From assembly GCA_002314515.1 (NCBI GenBank), contig DCGB01000061.1, positions 3,875 to 13,953 of the forward strand: a stretch of 10,079 bases of DNA, given 5' to 3'. The notes beneath the pieces were generated by a model, which worked only from the letters and a program-made list of their open reading frames with translations, made no database searches and had not been told where the DNA came from. A program made the position numbers and the translations under genes. Positions within the stretch are counted from its first letter, which is position 1. Each line of letters starts with the position of its first letter. This document shows, piece by piece, positions 6,438 to 10,079 of this stretch. Source of the DNA: Solobacterium sp. UBA1789 (GTDB taxonomy: Bacteria > Bacillota_I > Bacilli_A > Erysipelotrichales > Erysipelotrichaceae).

Positions 6438-7341
6438 TCCGGAAGTTGTTGAGGCTTTGGCCAATAATAAGCCGGTTGTTACTTTGGAGTCGACAATTAT
6501 TTCTCATGGCATGCCTTATCCGCAGAATGTTCAGACGGCCTTACATGTAGAGGAAATCATTAGAGCCAATGGTGTTGTTCCGGCTACCGTTGGCATTATT
6601 GATGGCGTAGGGGTTGTTGGTATGACGGCTGATGAAATTGAGGAATTTGGTAAACGTGGCGATATTATGAAGGTTTCCCGTCGTGATCTGCCTATCGTTT
6701 TTGCCCGTAAACTATGGGGTGCAACAACGGTTACGCCTACAATGATTCTGTCGGCAATGGCTGGTGTTGAAGTTTTTGTCACTGGTGGTATCGGCGGTGT
6801 TCATCGGGGTGCTCCGACTTCTTTTGATATTTCTGCTGATATGCAGGAGCTGGCAAATACCAATGTGACAGTTGTTTGTGCTGGTGCCAAGGCTATTCTG
6901 GATCTGAATCTTACTTTGGAGTATCTGGAGACTTTTGGCGTTCCGGTTTTGGGTTATCAGACTGATGAATTGCCGGCTTTCTATACCCGCTATTCAGGTA
7001 TTAAACTTGATTATCGGGTTGATTCACCTAAGGAGGCAGCTGAGATTATCAAGGCTAAGCGTGATAATGATTTAAAGGGTGGTGTATTGATTGCTAATCC
7101 AATTCCGGAGGCTGATTCTTTGGATCCTAAGATTATGAATGAGGCAATTGATAAGGCTCTTGCTTTGGCTGATAAAGAGGGTATCAAGGGTAAGAAGATT
7201 ACACCTTATCTTTTGGCTAAGATTGCTGAGATTACAGATGCGGAGTCTCTGGAATCAAATATCAAGCTGGTTTATAATAATGCCTTGGTTGGTTCTGAGA
7301 TTGCTAAAGAACTTTGTGCTTTAAATAATAAAAAACAATAG
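6421..7341 (+). CDS. psuG: Pseudouridine-5'-phosphate glycosidase
   Basis: Cleaves the C-C glycosidic bond of pseudouridine 5'-phosphate to uracil and ribose 5-phosphate in the cytosol, a manganese-dependent enzyme. Hallmarks are TLESTIISHGMPYPQN (from 21, with catalytic-site E23), PATVGIIDG, KVSRRDLP, the glycine-rich TGGIGGVHRGA, TSFDISADMQEL with the conserved aspartate, and CAGAKAILD with K157, corresponding to the Schiff-base lysine of the E. coli enzyme. The length of 306 residues is normal. A strong GGGAGGAG site precedes the ATG even though the gene overlaps psuK by 17 bases, suggesting abundant translation. Its TAG stop lies in the 5' arm of the terminator hairpin shared with the convergent gene. 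Confidence 0.97.
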   Translation: MNIRINPEVVEALANNKPVVTLESTIISHGMPYPQNVQTALHVEEIIRANGVVPATVGIIDGVGVVGMTADEIEEFGKRGDIMKVSRRDLPIVFARKLWGATTVTPTMILSAMAGVEVFVTGGIGGVHRGAPTSFDISADMQELANTNVTVVCAGAKAILDLNLTLEYLETFGVPVLGYQTDELPAFYTRYSGIKLDYRVDSPKEAAEIIKAKRDNDLKGGVLIANPIPEADSLDPKIMNEAIDKALALADKEGIKGKKITPYLLAKIAEITDAESLESNIKLVYNNALVGSEIAKELCALNNKKQ

Positions 7342-7360
7342 TCACGTTAGTGACTATTTT
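7337..7360. terminator. Bidirectional terminator shared by psuG and the convergent gene, holding both stop codons
   Basis: A perfect 9-bp stem AATAGTCAC (7337-7345) / GTGACTATT (7350-7358) with a GTTA loop. On the plus strand it ends in TTTT-A-TTT; on the minus strand it is followed by G and a T-run (complement of 7331-7335). The psuG stop (7339-7341) and the opposing gene's stop (7356-7354) occupy mirror-image positions in the two arms. Confidence 0.88.
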
Positions 7361-8172
7361 ATTTCGAATTCAGTATTGTATTCACCATATATCAGGTGAT
7401 AATTTCCGCTTGTTAAGCGTATATTCAGTTTCAGATAATCATCATTTATGCTATGAGGACTTAGCTGATAATCTTTATTATTTTGAACAATGATTTCATC
7501 TTTATCATTATAGATAGTAAGCATATCATCAAGTGCGATTTCTTCATCGGTGCCATTGGCTATCCTATAGTATATTCTGTTTTGTGAATATTCATAGACT
7601 TCGATATGAATTAGATTATCCTGGGGATTTTGACTTGCATAGATTTCTTCGTCGCTTTTTTCTTTGATAACTAAGCCTGGCAGTTTTTCTTCTGTCTGGT
7701 ATTTATTGATGATGTCATCAATTTTATTCAGTTTTCTGGCATATCTTTGTGAATATATCTGGGAAGAAAAGTGAATGGAATCTTCATTGAAATTGAAACT
7801 GTAACTATAGGAGGCACCGTCAGCTACGAAGATGTTGGAGAAATTTCTGTTTTCCCATTTGTACATAGCATTTTTCAGAAAGATATCTTTAATCTCTTCC
7901 AGTACTTTGCCATCTAATAAATATTCGCTTATCTGATTATCCTGGTAGTGCCATTCGCTTTGGGAAATGGTCATGAGGGCGGTATTGTCGTCAATTTTCG
8001 TTAATTTCTGACTATAATGTCCACCGTTCATGTCGCCGCCACTTGAGTATTGATAGGATAGCAGTTCCTGTTTAGAGTAATTATGGCGTTTAATAAGGGA
8101 AATACAGGCAAAAATAATAAGGGCTGCGATGATTATAATTAGGATGATCAGTTTCATTTTTTTATTTTTCAT
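7354..8172 (-). CDS. Membrane-anchored extracytoplasmic protein, function unknown
   Basis: I do not recognise this 272-residue protein. A lysine-rich start (MKNKKMK) and a hydrophobic helix (about 8-27) followed by KRHN indicate a single N-terminal membrane anchor with the rest outside. IFAC (20-23) is a poor lipobox and lies within the helix, so lipidation is unlikely. The body is rich in polar, Asn/Tyr/Ser residues. The last 90 residues alternate hydrophobic and polar positions (IHIEVYEYSQ, YYRIANGTDEEIAL, SGNYHLIYGEYNTEFEI) like a bacterial Ig-like beta-sandwich, a tentative fold guess. The start at 8172 is preferred over an ATG at 8283: AAAGG lies seven bases upstream and a promoter lies between the two. 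Confidence 0.8.
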   Translation of the reverse strand: MKNKKMKLIILIIIIAALIIFACISLIKRHNYSKQELLSYQYSSGGDMNGGHYSQKLTKIDDNTALMTISQSEWHYQDNQISEYLLDGKVLEEIKDIFLKNAMYKWENRNFSNIFVADGASYSYSFNFNEDSIHFSSQIYSQRYARKLNKIDDIINKYQTEEKLPGLVIKEKSDEEIYASQNPQDNLIHIEVYEYSQNRIYYRIANGTDEEIALDDMLTIYNDKDEIIVQNNKDYQLSPHSINDDYLKLNIRLTSGNYHLIYGEYNTEFEIK

Positions 8173-8194
8173 TTTGGAGCCTTTCTTCCTTTTA

Positions 8195-8223
8195 ATTATA
8201 AATAAAGATATAATATTATTGAA
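8195..8223 (-). promoter_or_regulatory. Predicted promoter of the unknown membrane-anchored protein gene
   Basis: On the minus strand TTCAAT (8223-8218), 17-base spacer, perfect TATAAT (8200-8195). The start would be near 8188, leaving a leader of about 16 bases that contains the AAAGG site. This places the gene start at 8172. Confidence 0.55.
8209..8214 (+). promoter_or_regulatory. Predicted -10 of the Gfo/Idh oxidoreductase gene
   Basis: A perfect TATAAT (8209-8214) with only a weak -35 (TTCCTT at 8186-8191, 17-base spacer). It sits between the -10 and -35 of the opposing promoter. The leader would be about 40 bases. Confidence 0.4.
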
Positions 8224-8260
8224 GATTGTTGCAAGTAATTGGGCGATTGGAGAATGCAGT

Positions 8261-9232
8261 ATGAAAATAATGACAGTTGGCACTTCGCAGATTTGCAGCC
8301 AGACAATTAAGGCTTTTAAAAAGAATGGCGTGGAGATTTTTGCCTGTATTGGTCGGGATAGCGATAGAACACGGAAGTTTGCGATGGATAATGAGGTTGA
8401 TCATTTTGCGGTTAGTTATGATGATGCGCTTTTATCTTCACAGATTGAGGCAGTTTATATTGCACTTCCTAATTCTCTTCATTATGAATATGCCAAGAAG
8501 GCTTTGTTGAACAATAAGTCAGTTTTTCTGGAGAAGCCTTTTACAACCAATTTAAAAGAAGCTCAGGAGTTGGCTAAGCTGGCAATGGAGCGTAATCTGT
8601 ATCTTTTTGAGATGAATATGTCTGCTCATAATCCGGCTATCTGGTCAATAAAGCGTGATTTGGAACAATTGGGTCCTTTGCGGATGGTTGAGGTTAATTT
8701 TTCTAAATATTCACGTAAATATGATGATTTTAAGGCTGATTTAAATCCTAATATCTTTTCACCGGAGATGAGTGGTGGTGCTTTGATGGATTTGGGTGTT
8801 TATAATATCTGTTTACTTGTTGATTTATTTGGTTTACCACAGGCTTCCCATTATTTCTATAATGAACAAAAGGGTATTGATACTTCGGGTATTGCGATTT
8901 TGCGATATGATGGTTTCCTTTGTAATTCGATCAGTGGTAAGGATACAGCTTCTTTTTCTCATTTAATGATTAATGGCGAGAATGGTTTTATTTATGCTCA
9001 GGGTGCACCGAATTTCTTTAATTCCTATCGTTTAAAGCTTAATGATGCTAAGACAATTGAGAAGTCTTTTGTGCTTGATGATATGCGGGCTCATGAGATT
9101 GGCGATATGCTGGAGATTATTGATAATGATGATAAGCGTCGTTTTAATGACTATCTGACTTTAACTTTGCGTCAGATGAAGGTTATGGATGAGTTAAGAA
9201 ATAGCAGTGGATTAAAATTTAAAGCCGACTAA
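8261..9232 (+). CDS. Gfo/Idh/MocA family NAD(P)-dependent oxidoreductase
   Basis: Predicted cytosolic dehydrogenase of 323 residues acting on a sugar, polyol or related hydroxyl compound; the substrate cannot be told from sequence. The N-terminal Rossmann fold starts MKIMTVGTSQI (VGTSxI in place of a strict GxGxxG), and YIALPNSLHYEYA (66-78) and EKPFTTN (91-97), both typical of the family, follow. The C-terminal domain carries GGALMDLGVY (172-181), with D177 in the family's active-site helix. GGAG at 8249-8252 lies eight bases before the chosen ATG. An in-frame ATG at 8129 would add 44 hydrophobic residues that read through the opposing gene and promoters, so it is rejected. The gene ends exactly where the convergent msr gene ends. 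Confidence 0.88.
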   Translation: MKIMTVGTSQICSQTIKAFKKNGVEIFACIGRDSDRTRKFAMDNEVDHFAVSYDDALLSSQIEAVYIALPNSLHYEYAKKALLNNKSVFLEKPFTTNLKEAQELAKLAMERNLYLFEMNMSAHNPAIWSIKRDLEQLGPLRMVEVNFSKYSRKYDDFKADLNPNIFSPEMSGGALMDLGVYNICLLVDLFGLPQASHYFYNEQKGIDTSGIAILRYDGFLCNSISGKDTASFSHLMINGENGFIYAQGAPNFFNSYRLKLNDAKTIEKSFVLDDMRAHEIGDMLEIIDNDDKRRFNDYLTLTLRQMKVMDELRNSSGLKFKAD

Positions 9233-9250
9233 TCAGTCGGCTAATTTTTT
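9223..9250. terminator. Bidirectional terminator between oxidoreductase and sulfoxide reductase genes, stop codons in the loop
   Basis: A perfect 8-bp stem AGCCGACT (9223-9230) / AGTCGGCT (9235-9242) with the tetraloop AATC. On the plus strand AA and six T residues (9245-9250) follow; on the minus strand a TTTAAATTTT-like stretch follows. The TAA of the plus gene (9230-9232) and the TGA of the minus gene (9235-9233) are back to back across the loop with no intergenic base. Confidence 0.88.
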
Positions 9251-9676
9251 ACTTACGATTTTGGCAATTTCTTCAAAGGTTTCTTCGTCATCAGAATCAA
9301 AGCGGCGGTATTCAGGGGAGTCGATATCCAGGACGCCCATGCGTTTGCCGTTGTAGATTAGAGGCACGACGATTTCGGAATTGGAGTCAGGATCACAGGC
9401 AATGTGGCCGGCAAAGCGGTGAACATCGATGATGTTTAGCAGCATCTTTTTTTCAAAGGCTGTTCCGCATACTCCTTTTCCCAGGGGGATTTCCGTACAG
9501 GCTACTTTTCCCTGGAAGGGTCCCAGGCGTAGCATTCCTTGTTTGTAGAAATAGAATCCGGCCCAATTAATGCGCTCAGTACTTTGATAAATGGCTGCGG
9601 TGACGTTGCAGATGAATGATAGTTTATCACTGTCGTTAGCTAGAGCAGTGATTTGCTGTACTAAGAGTTCGTTCAT
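9233..9676 (-). CDS. Free methionine-(R)-sulfoxide reductase (GAF-domain fRMsr)
   Basis: Reduces free methionine-R-sulfoxide to methionine, a cytosolic oxidative-damage repair and methionine-recovery enzyme with a single GAF domain. The fRMsr signature is complete: WAGFYFY, LGPFQGKVACTEIPLGKGVCGTA, then HIACDPDSNSEIVVPL and GVLDIDSPEYRRFD. The catalytic and resolving cysteines are C60, C70 and C94, with the same 10 and 24 spacing as in the E. coli protein. I start it at 9676 (147 residues) because the in-frame ATG at 9754 lies beyond a strong promoter and inside the antisense of the riboswitch. The start drops about 15 residues of the N-terminal helix compared with Bacillus YtsP. No ribosome binding site is present; the -10 is six bases from the ATG, so the mRNA is probably leaderless. 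Confidence 0.92.
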   Translation of the reverse strand: MNELLVQQITALANDSDKLSFICNVTAAIYQSTERINWAGFYFYKQGMLRLGPFQGKVACTEIPLGKGVCGTAFEKKMLLNIIDVHRFAGHIACDPDSNSEIVVPLIYNGKRMGVLDIDSPEYRRFDSDDEETFEEIAKIVSKKLAD

Positions 9677-9682
9677 GTTTTT

Positions 9683-9711
9683 ATTATATAACTTGTTAGT
9701 GCTGTTGTAAA
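9683..9711 (-). promoter_or_regulatory. Strong predicted promoter of the methionine sulfoxide reductase gene, leaderless geometry
   Basis: On the minus strand TTTACA (9711-9706), exactly 17 bases, then perfect TATAAT (9688-9683). Only AAAAAC separates the -10 from the ATG at 9676, so the usual start, seven bases downstream, is the A of the start codon. Confidence 0.75.
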
Positions 9712-9721
9712 AAGTTATAAT
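9693..9721 (+). promoter_or_regulatory. Predicted promoter of thiT and its TPP riboswitch
   Basis: TTGTTA (9693-9698), 17-base spacer, perfect TATAAT (9716-9721). The start would be near G9728, only about three bases before the riboswitch core. Its elements interleave with those of the opposing promoter at 9683-9711. Confidence 0.65.
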
Positions 9722-9722
9722 G

Positions 9723-9797
9723 TTTTCGCAGGGGTGCCGTTTGGCTGAGATCATACCCTTAACCTGATCTGGGTAATACTAGCGTAGGGAGTTAAGA
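9723..9797 (+). ncRNA. TPP riboswitch (THI-box) upstream of thiT
   Basis: The conserved core is unmistakable: AGGGGTGCC (9730-9738), GGCTGAGA (9743-9750), ACCC (9755-9758), ACCTGATCTGGGTAATACTAG (9762-9782, given as landmarks) and GCGTAGGGA (9782-9790). P2 pairs GGGGT with TACCC, P3 is a minimal GCC/GGC hairpin with a GTTT loop, and P4 is CTGG/CTAG. P1 would pair TTTTCGC (9723-9729) with GTTAAGA (9791-9797) and is weak, with a C-U mismatch. It senses thiamine pyrophosphate and is expected to turn off the following thiamine transporter. Confidence 0.96.
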
Positions 9798-9826
9798 GTC
9801 TTTGTGCCTGCAGAAAGGCTTTTTTT
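9797..9826 (+). terminator. Riboswitch expression platform: terminator overlapping the thiT ribosome binding site
   Basis: AGTCTTT (9797-9803) can pair with AAAGGCT (9814-9820) in seven pairs including one G-U, with a ten-base loop, followed by T's up to 9826. The AAAGG ribosome binding site of thiT (9814-9818) is within the 3' arm and the T-run touches the ATG. Folding would both stop transcription and hide the site. P1 and the stem meet at A9797. Confidence 0.65.
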
Positions 9827-10079
9827 ATGGAGAAGAAGAATCGTTTAATTGTTTTTTTGGCTTTATATCTGGCTTTGGCTGTTGTGTTTGATTTAATTAA
9901 GGAGTTTTTGCCTTTTTTGAATATGCCCTTTGGTGGTTCAGTCAATATAGCTTTAATTCCGGTGGTGCTTTGCAGCTTTCATCTGGGTTATAAATATGGG
10001 CTTCTATGTGGCTTTCTGTGGTTTGTTATTACGACTATTCTGGGTTTGAATTCCTGGATTATTAGTTTTGGTCAGGTAT
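9827..10079 (+). CDS. thiT: Thiamine ECF transporter S component ThiT, N-terminal part, cut by window edge
   Basis: Integral membrane substrate-binding subunit of a group II energy-coupling factor transporter for thiamine; it works with a shared EcfA/A'/T module not seen here. The visible 84 codons are strongly hydrophobic: helix 1 (about residues 6-24) and then GGSVNIALIPVVLCSF, HLGYKYGLLCGFLWFVI, which match the ThiT/YuaJ pattern of a helix with conserved small residues followed by a helix starting R/K-x-G-x-G. The upstream TPP riboswitch independently points to thiamine uptake. The ATG follows AAAGG by eight bases. The last in-window codon is incomplete. Confidence 0.9.
   Translation, partial: MEKKNRLIVFLALYLALAVVFDLIKEFLPFLNMPFGGSVNIALIPVVLCSFHLGYKYGLLCGFLWFVITTILGLNSWIISFGQV

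Noticed and set aside
8129..8260. N-terminal extension of the Gfo/Idh gene to an ATG at 8129
   Set aside because: It overlaps the opposing coding sequence and the promoter region; the Rossmann fold starts at the 8261 ATG, which has a GGAG site.
8173..8283. N-terminal extension of the 7354-8172 minus-strand gene to an ATG at 8283
   Set aside because: The extra 37 residues read through the promoter and start of the divergent gene. A good AAAGG site precedes the ATG at 8172.
9677..9754. Extension of the sulfoxide reductase to an ATG at 9754
   Set aside because: The added residues do not look like the family, cross a strong promoter and lie antisense to the TPP riboswitch.
9751..9945. Minus-strand frame opposite the riboswitch and thiT
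   Set aside because: It is antisense to the conserved aptamer and to the ThiT coding sequence, with a lysine-rich composition typical of a shadow frame.
1..10079. Mobile element, prophage, CRISPR or defence system
   Set aside because: No repeats, transposase, integrase, attachment site or defence-type domain is visible; gene content is housekeeping and metabolic throughout.

Overview
The window looks like ordinary chromosome from a low-GC Firmicute, most likely of the Erysipelotrichia type. This rests on AT-rich DNA, AAGGAG-type ribosome binding sites, the ybeY-cdd-era-recO cluster, a CIRCE element on a heat-shock gene and a TPP-riboswitch-controlled ThiT transporter. The taxon is an inference from style, not a match. 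I see no mobile element, CRISPR array, RNA gene for tRNA/rRNA or defence locus. Every gap between genes is shorter than about 150 bases.

Left part (1-1424): the 5' end of htpG (Hsp90) is on the minus strand. It has a good promoter and a CIRCE (HrcA) operator overlapping its predicted transcription start. A single-gene unit for a divergent GpsA-like dehydrogenase runs the other way and ends in a clear terminator.

Housekeeping operon (1465-3947, plus): ybeY (16S rRNA maturation), cdd (cytidine deaminase), era (ribosome-assembly GTPase) and recO (recombination mediator), tightly packed with ATGA and TGATG overlaps. The dgkA gene often found beside cdd in Firmicutes is absent.

Middle (3907-7341): a minus-strand membrane-anchored lipoprotein gene overlaps the end of recO and is divergent from an operon of dac (D,D-carboxypeptidase), psuK and psuG. 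The last two form the pseudouridine salvage pathway: pseudouridine to pseudouridine 5'-phosphate, then to uracil and ribose 5-phosphate.

Right part (7354-10079): an unrecognised membrane-anchored protein (minus) is divergent from a Gfo/Idh/MocA oxidoreductase (plus). The oxidoreductase abuts the gene for a free methionine-(R)-sulfoxide reductase (minus). That gene is in turn divergent from a TPP riboswitch and the start of thiT, cut by the window edge.

No previously undescribed multi-gene system is evident. The notable signals are regulatory and architectural. They are the CIRCE on htpG; a promoter that would make the sulfoxide reductase mRNA leaderless, with a nearly leaderless lipoprotein mRNA; convergent genes whose stop codons both lie inside one shared bidirectional terminator hairpin, seen twice; interleaved divergent promoters; and a TPP riboswitch with almost no room for helix P1, whose terminator stem contains the ribosome binding site.
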